Assembly: GCA_965153355.1 (NCBI GenBank)
Contig: OZ231127.1
Location: 73,718,001 to 73,782,000 of the forward strand
DNA length: 64,000 bases
Source: Flaccisagitta enflata
Lineage: Eukaryota; Chaetognatha; Sagittoidea; Aphragmophora
Direction of reading: 5' to 3'
Below, one piece after another: positions 30,322-42,930 of this stretch (position 1 is its first letter; each line of letters opens with the position of its first letter). The translations under genes were made by a program, and so were the position numbers. Under the pieces are notes generated by a model. The model was given only the letters and a program-made list of their open reading frames with translations. It had not been told where the DNA came from and searched no databases.

Positions 30322-30560
30322 GGAAGAAGAAGGAGAAGAAGAAGAAGAAGAAGAAGAAGAAGAAGAAGAAGAAGAAGAAGAAGAAGAAGAAGAAGAAGAA
30401 GAAGAAGAAGAAGAAGAAGAAGAAGAAGAAGAAGAAGAAGAAAAAGAAGAGGAAGAAAAAGAAAAGAAGAAGAAAAAGAAAAAGAAGAAAAAGAAAAAGA
30501 AAAAGAAAAAGAAAAAGAAAAAGAAAAAGAAAAAGAAAAAGAAAAAGAGGAAGAAGAAGA
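30322..30560 (+). repeat. (GAA)n then (GAAAAA)n array
   Basis: GAA at 30322-30440 passes into AAAAAG/GAAAAA units at about 30460-30545. Confidence 0.96.
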
Positions 30561-31089
30561 AGTCAATACAGAAGTACTAGTTACAATACATTTTTGAAAA
30601 CAAAAACAGTAAAAGAGAGTTGAAGATTTAAAAGTATGATTAGGCCGTGGAGAGCAAGAATCTCACAGGAGATCATAGATTGACTTCAAGGCACAATATT
30701 TTGGGTAAGAAGAAAAGAGACGAAAAGCAAGGGGAGGAAGAGGAGGAGGAGGGGGAGAAGGAGGATTCTGGTGAAGTAAGAAGAGGAGGAAGAGAATTAA
30801 AAGGAGGAAGAAGAAGAAGAAGAAATTGTTGATAATTTGTTTCCCGAGCGCAGATTCTGGAGATACGTGAAGAAATTCACGTGCCTTAAGGAAGAAAGGG
30901 AGCCCAAGTCTGTAACGGCCCGTCTGATGAAAGGAATAAGAGAGAGAGAGCATAACAGAAAGAGACAGACAGACAGATTTACGGAGATACAGTCAGAGAA
31001 AAGCAAAGGAAGAAAGACGTAGTAAATGACCCACGCTCTTTCTCATTTCACACGTTGCTGTAATTAGTGCGCCGTCTCGTGAGGTAGAG
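30561..31089. repeat. Purine-rich, otherwise unassigned
   Basis: GAGGAGGAGG at about 30735-30830. The rest shows no feature. Confidence 0.5.
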
Positions 31090-31490
31090 ACATGGACATA
31101 GACTGAGACAGAGACAGAGATGTGGGGATGGGAATGAAGAGGAGAAGAAACGGAGACAGAATAAGAGACACATTAAGAGATAAAGTGATAAACAGAGTTA
31201 ATGCCAGAGAAAGAGAGACAGAGACAGAGACAGATAGATGAGACAGAGAGATGGAAACGGAGAGGAGAAGAAACGGAGACAGACAGAATATGAGACAGAT
31301 TAAGAGACAGAGATAGAGACAGAGACAGATGCGGAATTGGAAATGGAGAAAAGACAGAAACGGAGACAGACTGAGAAGAAGAGACAGAGTCAGAGACAGA
31401 GACAGATACAGAGATGGAGATGGTAAGGAGAAGAAACGGAGACGGAGAGAGAGATGAGAACGGAGACATAGACAGATACACAGACAGAGG
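31090..31490 (+). repeat. Degenerate ~100-bp purine minisatellite
   Basis: GAGAAGAAACGGAGACAGA-like segments begin near 31140, 31265, 31350 and 31430. Each is followed by GAGACAGAGACAGAT variants. The strand is almost all purine plus C. Confidence 0.6.
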
Positions 31491-31761
31491 AAGAGTAATA
31501 GACCTTGACAGAGAAAGAAAAGGAGAATGAAACAGTGAGAATGAACATGAGGTTAGAGAGGAAATTTCCCCACTTTACAGAGATATTTCCCCCTCACTCT
31601 CTAGCGACGGCCGAAGAACTTCATTTTGACAGATGCGATACCAAAGAGGATGTTCACATTGTTTCTAGTTTCATTTATCTATACCCTGTACGGTTTTGTC
31701 GATTCGCCGATCTGTCAGTTAGTCTGTCATGGTGTTTTCAATTATACCAAGAAAGTTTTTA

Positions 31762-33111
<1,350 letters not shown>

Positions 33112-33226
33112 ATCATCACTTTGTCTGAATGCCATTGTCAATGGGTCATTCTAAGCGCATATCATGCCTACCAATTCTTGACTAAAAACATTAAATTGTT
33201 GCTAAATTAATTGATGCAAATGATCC

Positions 33227-33330
<104 letters not shown>

Positions 33331-33379
33331 CTTCTCTCTTCCCTCCCTATTCCTCTCACCCCTATTTTCTCTAGGTCAA

Positions 33380-33505
33380 ATTTCATCCGCTCTCTTTTAT
33401 TTGTCGGCAAGTCGGTTCGTGCGCTGACCGGTCTATCGGCAAGTCGGTCCATGCGCACGTCGGTCTGTCGGCGCATCAATCTGTCGGCGCATCATCGATC
33501 GTTTT
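33380..33505 (+). repeat. GTCGGCAAGTCGGTCC-like degenerate repeat
   Basis: Four to five copies of a ~25-bp unit (GGCAAGTCGGTTCGTGCGC and similar), rich in CGGT. No HE hairpins. Confidence 0.55.
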
Positions 33506-33554
33506 GACACCACTTAGCGCAATCCATTCCTCTTCCTGAGGGTCACCAATCGAA

Positions 33555-33740
33555 CGTCGGCAGCTCCGTCAGGTCAAACGGCCGGCAATAACCATTCCGG
33601 CAGGTCAATGGTCGGCACCGGCAGCTACGGCACGTCACCGACCGGCGCCGGAAGCCCCGTTAGGTCGATGGCCGGCATCGGCAGATCTGCCGGGTCGAAC
33701 GGCCGGCGCCGGCAGCTTCAAAGGGTCAAGGCGGCCGTAG
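33555..33740 (+). repeat. ~30-bp GC-rich minisatellite
   Basis: About six units of the type GGCAGCTCCGTCAGGTCAAA followed by CGGCCGGC. The unit is about 30 bp, with some spacing errors. Confidence 0.7.
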
Positions 33741-33779
33741 CCCCACTCGCTTCGCGTTGACAACGACGATGTTGACAGA

Positions 33780-34520
33780 ATCGACCTCACTCGAGGTTCC
33801 GGCATATGCACGCCCACAAACATGCACGATATCACGCACGTCGTCATGCACGCAGACACGCATGCTTCCAGACAAACACTTAGGCATGACCATATATGGA
33901 CATAAACAAGTACCCTAGTGTGCAATCTTTTAGGTTAGCACGCGCATGCATGTGCAAATATGCACTCAAGCACGGTCGCAGACACGCAAGCAGGTAAGCA
34001 AGGACTAAGCACGCAGTTGCTTTGGCTTTCCATGACACAGATATGCTTACAGGGGTAGACATTTAGACCAATTCAGACAAATGTGCTGCTTACAGGCATG
34101 TAAGTAGGCAGACAGGTGCTTTGGTTTTCCATTATGCATGCACATGTGACATGTACAAAGATAGATGTAGGCAGAAATATATCATATATGCAAAGGAAAC
34201 ATGAAAAGGAACAAATGCACACATGCATATGTACTAGATGCACCGATTCGCGAAGGCATACTCGAAGGCAAGCACGTATGCAGTAATGCAAACATGCCGG
34301 CGAAAACACGCACGCACTCGGGCTTGCTGGCGTATACGCATGTACGCAAGGATGTACGCAGGCACACATACGCGCACACACGCGTACACGTAAGTGCGCA
34401 CACACGCAAACACGCACACACGCAAACGCGCACACACGCAAACGTGCACACACGCTTACACGTAAGCGCGCACACACGCGTACACGTAAACGCGCACACA
34501 CGCTAACGCGCACACACGTG
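33780..34520 (+). repeat. CACGCA / CACACACGCAAACG alternating purine-pyrimidine repeat
   Basis: Degenerate CATGCACGCA words from 33800 tighten into CGCACACACGCAAACG units at 34370-34520. Long alternation of purine and pyrimidine with CG steps favours Z-DNA. Overlapping frames (Cys/Val/Arg-rich) are artefacts. Confidence 0.7.
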
Positions 34521-34599
34521 ACGGCGGAAAAAAGAGGGTCAATCGAAAACTTGACTCCAATCGATGGCAAGGGTCAAAACTGGGTCAGGTTGGCCGGCC

Positions 34600-34639
<40 letters not shown>

Positions 34640-34983
34640 CAGAAGGACAGATTTCAAAACAGGTAGACAGATCGACGAATAAGGCAAAGACAGAAATCGA
34701 TTAACAGTGCGAGACAGACAGTAAGAGACAGACAGAGGAAAGAAAAGCTTTTTCGACCAATGGGAAGAAATGGTCGAAAAGAAGCAAACAAAGGATAGTT
34801 TTTATTCGCTCTCTTAACCACTAATTCAATATCACCGTGTTTATGTGTTTTTTATTTGGCTCATTTGTCATTGATTTGTTCTCTACATATTTTCTTATGT
34901 GAATAAATTGCCTGCTAACTGATAAACTGAGCCAAGGGATGATGATCGAAGATGACCGAATTCATGGTAAAATTATGACAACG
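34521..34983. repeat. Short (GA)n run in unassigned DNA
   Basis: GA at about 34602-34638, nothing else recognised. Confidence 0.6.
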
Positions 34984-35074
34984 AAGGGGTTGTCGCATTG
35001 GGCCTGTTATCTAGATATCATCAAGATATTCCCTTTGTAATATCTTGATAAACTTTCCAATGCGACGACCCCTC
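34984..35074. repeat. Small hairpin element
   Basis: GAAGGGGTTGTCGCATTGG and its complement CCAATGCGACGACCCCTCG bracket an inner stem (ATCAAGATATT and AATATCTTGAT). The whole 91 bp folds as one hairpin. Confidence 0.6.
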
Positions 35075-35500
35075 GACTCAACGATTCAACTCGATATCAT
35101 TTCTTTGTGTTAAATGTTCATTTCATTTTTCTGTTGTAATGATTGTAAAATGGTTAGTAAGCGAATAAGCTTCATCGTACGACCTTTACATGTATATGTC
35201 AGTTCAAACGCGCTCCCCTTTGTAGAATAATTCGCTGAGGTCCAGAAAAAAATCGGCACCTGCCCAATACCAAGTAATGGAAATTCGATGCTTTCACTAA
35301 GATTTATTCGCTGGAAAAAGTGGAACCCCGCAAAAACGGATATCAAGACTCAAGAGGTCAACAATTTATAGGTGGATTTTTGCTATCGCCATGAAAAATA
35401 TGAAGAAATGATACAATGGAACTAAGATTCTTTATCAAATACTGACTAATTTTCATTACTCTCGGGTCCGTTATAGCGCGGTGTAACCGCCCACGTTTTC
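35075..35500. mobile_element. Unassigned, then a pogo-like MITE relic
   Basis: GGAACCCCGCAAAAACGGATA at about 35323 and GGTCCGTTATAGCGCGGTGT near 35466 are the diverged ends of the pogo-like family seen at 552. The outermost CAGTT bases are damaged. Upstream, 35075-35320 has nothing recognisable. Confidence 0.5.
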
Positions 35501-36072
35501 AAATAGTCATCCAAGCTCAGCGGTACCCTCTGCCCTGCTTTAGGATAGTAAGGAAGCTGCCTCATAATGTTAATGTTGCATAAAACATAAGGGTGAATTT
35601 CTTTAGTATGTTGGGAATGCGAGGATTAGGGAGGGCCCATAGAAAAGGAAATTGACCCTGAACAATGTTAATTTGAGGCCTACAAATAGTTAAGATAAGA
35701 ACAGAGTAACCAATTTGAGAATGGTTGATCTGAATTTTTGTTTGTACAATCAATGGCCCAATTGCGTTATCTTGATATGCGAGAGGGCAGATTCGACACT
35801 GGAGAGAACAGATCTGTGATCTAAGGGGGCAGTTTTAAGATCCAAGAGGGCAGATTTGTGGCATGCAAAGGCAGCCTTTGGGCCAGAGAGGGTGGTTGGA
35901 GACCTGGGAGGCCTTAGAATGTAGATTTGTGACCTAATACAGTAGTGTAGTGATAGGGCAGATATGAGACCTGACTGGGTTAGCTTAGGGTCTGAGGGGG
36001 AGATTTATGTACATATCAAAAGTCACTTTACAGCTCACGGGACATCGGCCCTCTGAGGTCGCCGCCCAAAAA
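35501..36072. mobile_element. Family B element, second subfamily
   Basis: The first end is AATAGTCATCCAAGCTCAGC, then GGTACCCTCTGCCCTGC. The other end is GGACATCGGCCCTCTGAGGT, then CGCCGCCC. The interior is a degenerate ~20-bp tandem unit (AGAGGGCAGATTTGTGAC-like). The ends match the copy at 55497 better than the copies at 26011 or 48411. Confidence 0.55.
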
Positions 36073-36184
36073 GGGCCTTGTTTAAGTAATCCATATGGCG
36101 TGATTGTCTTTTATTAGAACGAAAGTGTAACATTTCAATTTGCTGATAGCTTCGATACAGATCTACTATTCAGTAAATTGCATG

Positions 36185-36988
36185 GCATCTAAAAAAACAA
36201 ACAAAATGAAGTCGCAAATTCTCCTCCGCAAATTCTCCTCCGCTTCTTTTGCCAAGGGAGTAGTTCAGGAGGTGGCTGCTCCTGTAGCCGTTAGTAATGT
36301 TTCAGCCATAGCTACCCCGGACGATTCTCAAAGTAGTTGGTCGTCTCTTGAAGTGGATGATCCCTCACCCACTCTTCCCCCTTCCCCAACCCTTGCGTCT
36401 GACCCTCTCCCTGCCCCTCCTGCTGCTCCTCCTGCTCCCACCGCCCTTGCTCGTGTGCAATCTGACCGGAAAAAAACTCTTAAGAGGAAGGTCCAGGAGG
36501 GTATACAACAGCGGGTCAATGATTTCTGGAGTGAGAAAGTGGGGCAGTATGTCATGCAGGGTGATTACCTGGCGTTGGTCATGGAAGAGAGGGATTGTGT
36601 AACATGGCGGGCGGATATGTGGGATATACCTTGTGGGGTGTTAAAGTTTGCCATAAACGCTGGGATAAACACTCTGCCAACGTTTGATAATTTGAAGCGA
36701 TGGGGGAAAAGAACAAATGACAGGTGTCCTTTTTGTGGGAACATCCAGACACTGTTGCACGTTCTTTCAAATTGTGGTGTTGCCCTAGATCAGGGTCGTT
36801 ACACATGGCGCCACAATTCAGTGTTAACGACTATCATTCGTATCATTCGTCCTGCATTATTCGATGGTACTGTTCTCTACTCTGATACGGCCAGGAATCC
36901 CGTTGGAGAAAATCTCAATTCTAAGGGTTATGAAAAAAAAAAAGGACCCATCACAAATTTTTGCATGTGGGCCCTAAAAAGCATGTAG
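36185..36988 (+). pseudogene. RLE-type LINE, post-RT and zinc-knuckle part (fragment)
   Basis: Open frame (also open upstream to an ATG at 36140) whose C-terminal half matches the region after the RT of restriction-like-endonuclease LINEs (R2/NeSL type). It has KRWGKRTNDRCPFCG, then HVLSNC, making a CX2CX7HX4C knuckle about 195-212 residues from the first ATG, followed by QGRYTWRHNSVL. The first ~100 residues are Ser/Pro/Ala-rich. No RT motifs precede it. The last ~20 codons come from the palindromic insertion at about 36927, so the frame is broken before the endonuclease. A stand-alone ORF without RT is possible but unproven. Confidence 0.75.
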
Positions 36989-37825
36989 AACAAGAATCTG
37001 ATACTTATTTTGGCCTATCATGAGCCAAAAAAAAAAAAAAAAGAAACGGTTTTTGTGCCAAAAACAGCTATTTTTCTTAAGAAAATAGTATAAAATGAAA
37101 TATTTTTGAGTTTTTTTTTACAGAAACATAAAGTACCAATAGTAATTGATATTTGAGTGAATCTAGAACAATTTTGAATAGGTCTATGAGGTTCAAAAAT
37201 AGCATTAAAGTGCTCAAAAGTGGAGAAATGACCTAAGAATTGAAAAATCGTCAAAACGGATGTTTTGGAACAGTTTCTCAGGGTAAAATATGCTGTCACT
37301 GTGAATTTCATTGATTTACTTAAAAAGACATGGCCACAATAAACGAAAACGCGAAACGGCAATATGCAAATGAGATCTCATTTGCATATTGCGGTTTTGC
37401 GTTTTTTTGCTTATCACGGCCATGTTTTTTTAAGTAAATTGATGAAACTCATACTGACAGCATATTTTACCCTTAGAAACTATTCTAAAACATCAGCTTT
37501 GACAATTTTTTAATTTTTAGGTAATTTCTCCACTTTTGAGCACTTTAATGCTATTTTTGAACCTCATAGACCTATTCAAAATTGTTCTGAATCACTCAAA
37601 TATCAATTACTATTTGTACTTTATGTTTCTGTAAAAAAAAAGTCCAAAATATTTCATTTGATACCATTTTTTGAGGAAAAATAGCTGTTTTTGGCACAAA
37701 AAACCGTTTCTTTTTTTTTTTTGGCTCAAGTTAGGTCAAAATGAACATCAGAATCTTGTTCTACAGCCTTTTTAGGTCCCCTGTGCAAAAAACTTGGGAT
37801 GGGTCCATTTATTTTTTTTTTTTAT
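36927..37825. mobile_element. ~0.9-kb palindromic (foldback) insertion
   Basis: Near-perfect inverted repeat centred at 37375/37376 (TGAGATCTCA). The two ~450-bp arms run from AAAAAAAAAGGACCCATC to GATGGGTCCATTTATTTTTT, and both contain AGAACAAGAATCTGAT or its complement, plus GAAACGGTTTTTGTGCC or its complement. It lies between the zinc-knuckle and endonuclease parts of the LINE and has no coding capacity. The exact ends and target duplication are uncertain because of A/T runs. Confidence 0.85.
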
Positions 37826-37845
37826 TTAAGAATTTTGCAAGTGGG

Positions 37846-38294
37846 AATCCTGGCCGGATATGCCCGATTATCAGGCTTCCCATGGGGGAACCATCCCCCC
37901 CAACATATTGGTCACAAATCTAAAACCTGATCTTTTTATTTTTAACGAGGTCTCAAGAATTGCAGTGGTGTTTGAGTTGACGTGCCCATGGGATACGAAT
38001 ATTGACAGGAGCCATTCGTACAAAGAAGAAAAATATGCGGCATTAGTTTCTGACCTGTCTCATAATTTGAAAGTATTCCATTTTTCTGTTGAGATTTCTG
38101 TAAGAGGTCATATTACCAAAGCAAACAAGAATCGTTTAAAGAGCCTTGCATTCAAATGTTGTGATAATGCAAAACAAACAACAAAGTCACTCATCAGTAA
38201 TGCCTCAAAAGCAGCTTTACTCTCGTCCTACAGCATTTTTACTGCAAGAAAAGAACCTGCTTGGATGAGTCCCGCGCCTTTGATCGTTAGATAG
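37846..38294 (+). pseudogene. RLE-type LINE, restriction-like endonuclease part (fragment)
   Basis: Continues the LINE coding sequence after the palindrome. The best frame begins near 37860 (PDYQASHGGTIPPNILV). KPD, 14 residues, then E within VVFELTCPWD fits the K-PD-X12-14-E/D catalytic signature of the R2-type restriction-like endonuclease, which nicks the DNA target. A downstream HSYKEEKYAAL supports the fold. Its frame differs from that of the upstream part. The C-terminus ends normally at a stop at 38294. Confidence 0.78.
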
Positions 38295-38544
38295 ATATGA
38301 TACTGATCTTATTTGTTTTGATATCAACTCGTGCATGTTATTGTTATACACACACGTCAATGATCTGTATTAGGCGATATTTGCCCATTGTGCAATGTTT
38401 AACCTAGTAATCTGCTGAGTCGTATGCTGTTTCGCCGTTTTATATTTCATTGAATATAAAACCATACTACTTGAGATGTTGTTGCCATTGGTATCAGGAG
38501 ATCCAATTAAAAATGGAAAATGAATGAATATAAAAAAGAAACAC

Positions 38545-38590
<46 letters not shown>

Positions 38591-38794
38591 GAGACAGAGA
38601 GACAGACAAAGACAGACAGACAAACAGGCAGAAAAAAAGAGGGAAAGAACAAAAGAGCTGGAAAAGCTGCAGGACAGAAGGGAGAAATAGAATGTTTATT
38701 GCAAAAATGTCAATGAAGCCAAACTGAGGAGGGAAGAGCCCAAAAATTTTTGCATGATATGCTTTTTCTCAGTTGTTAAAATTTCGCAAAAACT

Positions 38795-38850
<56 letters not shown>

Positions 38851-39187
38851 AGGCATGGTTTATCTAATGGAAGAGTGTGAAGTAGCCGAGGCTTTGGTTA
38901 GCCCGCGACAAGTCCCGAGCCCACTTTGAAAAGCTCCAAAAATTGCGTGCAGCAAATAAACATAAAATTCTCACAGACTTCAGATTGTCAGCGGTACATG
39001 TTGCCGCTGGTTCTGTTACACAACAACCGCAAAATATTATATATCATAGTTCTAAATCTCGACACTGACATTTCTTCGGGACTTTTCCTTAAGACTGTGA
39101 TTTCAATAACACTTGGCTTGAATTTAAGCATTGGGTTTAAGAAAAGCATTTTAAATAATAATAATAATGTGTCTATTTTCGTCAACA
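38295..39187. repeat. Unassigned with (GA)n/(GACA)n runs
   Basis: GA and GACAGA at about 38547-38640 and GA at 38801-38848. The DNA directly after 38294 may hold the LINE 3' UTR. No other feature. Confidence 0.6.
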
Positions 39188-39189
39188 TA

Positions 39190-40162
39190 ACTATGGCAAA
39201 AAAAAAAACCGAACAACTTTTGAGAGAGCAAAAAAGTATGAAGATGTTGACCAATTTGCATAAAATTTACAGTGAATGATAACCATGATATGGACTATGT
39301 CTGGTTAAAATTTCATCAAATTCCGTTGAAAACTTTAGCCGTTATCACGTTTTTACTGAAGTCACTTCTTTTTTGGACTGCCAGAGATGATGTTTATCCT
39401 AAATCAAAATAATACCATTTTTAGTAAAATTAGCAGTGTGCAAAAAGTTTTGGGAGTTTTGTCATGATTTTTGAACTGTAGTCTGATGGTAATATTTACT
39501 AATACTAGGCAAAATTCGCATCTACTCAGATAAAGTCTAGTGGGGTAGATATTGGTTGATTGTAAGCTTGCTCAGGATAACAAATATTCTGCTACCTGTT
39601 AGAATATTTTTGCAATTTGGGGGACTAAAAATGCTTCAATATTCACAAAAATTTTATTGGAGATGAATCATATGTACAAAAGTTCCCAGTTAAAAAATCA
39701 TGACAATTGTTAAAAAACTCTGGCCTTAGCATCGATTTATATTTCAGATTTCATTTTCATTTACTTCATTCTAAAAACCACAAAAAAAGTTTTAGAAAAC
39801 TTGCTGTTTCTGCTAAAATAGTCGGAGTTTCGTAATGAAATTTTTATCACAGCCTGCTAACAATGTGATCTACTTCCACTTCAAATTTCATCAAAATCGG
39901 ACTAGATTTAGTATGGTTTTTTTAAGTTTGTTCATTCATTCTTAGTAAATTCTTATGTGTGTACATTGAATTTCTTATCTTCTGACAAGCACTTTTAAAA
40001 AATCTATAATTCTCAAACTATTTAGAGCAGGTCATTGATTTTTTCAGTGATGCTTAATGATACTAAAAAGTAACTTCAGTAAAAATTTCAGCACACTGGG
40101 TGAATTTTCAAAGGATTTATGAGCAAAAGAAGTAACTGTTCGGTTTTTTTTTTTGCCATAGT
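39190..40162. mobile_element. TIR element with TA flanks
   Basis: Ends ACTATGGCAAAAAAAAAAAC followed by CGAACA, and the complement on the right, flanked by TA (39188-39189 and 40163-40164). The 973-bp interior is AT-rich, with weak inverted similarity (AAATTTCATCAAATTCCG against CGGATTTTGATGAAATTT-like text) and no transposase. Tc1/mariner-like by the TA duplication. It has inserted at the 3' end of the LINE that follows. Confidence 0.7.
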
Positions 40163-40164
40163 TA

Positions 40165-42050
40165 GAATGCGACAATCCAAACAGCAATCACAATTCAAAG
40201 GGCTAGGTCTACTACATGGTTAAAAGGTAAAACGTTTGTCCCTACAATAAGACCATCATGGCGTTTGGTCTCGTTCTTGCGCTTCGGCCTCTCTATGGAG
40301 AGCAGCCAGATACTTCAAAATTGCATTGTCATGAGTGATCATACCGTTGTGAAAACGTTTCCTTGCTTTTTCAAACAAAGACTCAATAGAAGCAAAACTA
40401 TAAACTTCTCTTATTTGGCGAATACTTTGCCATTGGCGGAAACCAAAAATATGACGTATGGCAGTGTTCAATGCTACATTAAATTGATTCATTTGAGAAG
40501 CATTCAGTTCTTTTATCTCAGAGCCGAATGTAAGTTTAGGCACGCAATTAGAATACAGCAAATGCATCAGTACATTCTCCTTTGGTTTACGAACACTCGA
40601 AAGCACCGAATTAACGCTTCCAAAGAAACCACGCAAATCCTATATTACTGAGAATTTAAAATGATCATTCGAAAGAAGATGAAACCCTAGATACTTGCAC
40701 GATTCAACATATTCAATAGATTCTCCACGTATACAAATTCTAGCCAGTGAGGAAGTAGATCGACTTAGTTTGCCAAAAACCATTACCTTTGTTTTGGCAA
40801 TATTAAATTTTAAACAGTACCGTGAACAATATGCAGCACATACATTGATTAGTTGTTGTAAGGCTTCTTAATTCTTGGGTCGGCGCAATAAGCGACATGT
40901 CGTCTGCAAAAAGAAGACAAGCTATGAAGAGATCAATAATGTGACAACCTATGCCCATAGCTTTGAGCATTATGATAAGATCATTAATGTAGATCGCGAA
41001 AAAATCAGGTGAAAGAACTCCACCCTGCTTCGCTCCACACAAAACTCGAAATGAATCGGACCGCGCTTTTGCCCATTTAACATTGTATTCCATATTAGAA
41101 TACCAAAACATAATCAGCATTAAAAAGCAAAGGGGAACCTTTCGATCCATCAATTTTATGAACAACCCACTGTGTGAAATTGTGTCAAACGCTTTTGTAA
41201 AATCCAAAAATGCGACATAGACGTTAGAATCCCTCCGAGTGAAATAATCAACACATGATTTGAGGGTAAAAACTGCGTGACTCACACTATGTTTTGGTTT
41301 AAAGCCAAACTGTAAGTCGTGACTTGCCAAAAATCTACTGAATTTCAATCGCAGTGCATTTTCAAACATAAGTGCAAAAACGCTACTTAATGTCACGCCA
41401 CGATAGTTATCGGTGGAATTTAAATCCCCCGAGCTATTTTTGATGACCGGTGAAATTGTTCCTCTTAAAAAATCACTGGGAACAAATGAGTGCTGCAAAA
41501 ATGCATTGAACAATAAGTGCAAGTGAGCTGCTAGTTTAGGACTACCATGTAACACATGCTCAGCTGTTAAAAAGGAATTAGAGCTTTTTCCCTCTTTTAA
41601 CTTGCCTGAGATTGTAATCATGTCGTAAACTCGTAGGAAACATGACAAGAATTGGACCAAGAGCTTTCTGGGCCGATGCTCTAAAGCAGACCCATTGGAG
41701 GGTGTTGATGGAAAGGAAGGAGAAAGGGAAGAGGATGTGGCACAGAAAGTCAGAAACAGAGATTGGGTTGAGTATAACAAGGTGGCTTTCGACGGATGGA
41801 ATTTAAGAAGTTGACGTTGCAGGGCTGAGCGGGGAATATTTGTGACTATGAAAACGTGAAAAGGTCAATCACAAGGACTGGAGGGAAAGTCAAAGCGGGT
41901 GCAGATGGGTGAGTGATCATAGAGAAGTTTATCGCAGGTTAGGAATGGAAACAAAGAAAAGGGAACATTCGTGCATGCAGACGAATATGATGTGGATAGC
42001 GGAGAAGAAAAGATTTCAAACAAATGTGCTGAGTCGAAGTCAGGCAAAAT
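40165..42050 (-). pseudogene. APE-type non-LTR retrotransposon (LINE) ORF2, decayed
   Basis: Minus-strand remains of an RT. A likely endonuclease tail with YDHSPI lies at 41865-42047. The RT is at 40803-41780, with NYRGVTLSSVF, LDFTKAFDTISH, GAKQGGVLSPDFFAIYIND and the catalytic FADDMSLIAP. A C-terminal region with SCKYLGFHL and SNCVPKLTFGSEI runs to 40256. A one-base shift near 40850 and an in-frame TAG near 40641 interrupt it, so it cannot make a full protein. The RT motifs place it in the non-LTR class, perhaps CR1/Jockey-like; the clade is not certain. Confidence 0.88.
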
Positions 42051-42266
42051 GAGGAATGTTTAAAAAGTAAAAGAGAATTGTGTGAAGTGTATGTACGCGT
42101 GTTGTCCGGGTTTTGACCGAAATTGTCTTCAGGAGCATGTATCGTTTATTTCAAGGGCTTGAGACATAGGAATATTGTAACTGGGCGTGCTTCTGTAATA
42201 CATTCTGCTCTGGAAACTAGGGTCTTTGCCTAACGCGCAATTGCAAAGTGTGGTTCTCCTGATCAG
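42051..42266. other. Unassigned spacer
   Basis: May include more of the LINE on the minus strand, but no motif is visible. Confidence 0.3.
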
Positions 42267-42930
42267 AAACAAGTGACGCGGGGTCACAACATCGTTGCGG
42301 ACGGGTGGGTAGGGGCATCCAACCTCAATCCACACCCCACCCCCATAGTATAAATTCTCCTAAATCCCACCCCCCTAATTAGGATAAAGGGGCTCAACTA
42401 GGGATATGGACACCTTGGTTCTCTTTTTTCAATTAGGTCAACTCTAACCAAAATTGGGCTGAGTTGATGGTCCCGATCAATGCCAGAAGACAGCTCTAAC
42501 AACACCCTTTCCCTAAAATATTCATTATTTCTAAATGAAATATTAAGATATTTATTTTTTAAGATAGGAAAATATGACACATTTAGTAAAAAGTATATGC
42601 CTAAGGAATTTTGATAGTGTTTCAAAAGACCACAGATTAGGTATGTATGTGTATGTAATGGAAGCTTACACTATATAAATGTCCATATCTTTTCCAAATT
42701 TTGTTCAATTTCTGTTTCCTTTTGATTAATTGTGTGAGTTTTATATAGGATAAATTGTTGCACAAGCCACACTCAAACATACACAAAACGCTCGTTTTCC
42801 CACTTTTCAACTCGATGACCTCCGACGGACCAACGGACCAACTGACCGACGGATCGACGGACCGACCGACCGACGGACCGACCGACCGACGGACAAAGCC
42901 TCTTATAGAGTTGCGTGTCCGCAACTAAAA
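42267..42930 (-). mobile_element. HE family 1 variant with alternative 3' hairpin
   Basis: On the minus strand it begins TTTTTAGTTGCGGACACGCA and has a long CCGT/CGGT array. Its 3' end is CCCACCCGTCCGCAACGATG, the stem GTGAC-cccgc-GTCAC, then TTGTTT. This stem replaces the GGCCG...CGGCC stem of ordinary family 1 copies but keeps pairing, position and the TTGTTT flank. About 470 bp of extra AT-rich sequence lies between the CTGCCCACCC zone and the array. Confidence 0.75.

Noticed and set aside
34073-34570. Cys/Val/Arg-rich frames that might look like cysteine-rich secreted peptides
   Set aside because: They come from the CACGCA alternating repeat; spacing follows the DNA unit, with no signal peptide followed by a stable cysteine pattern.
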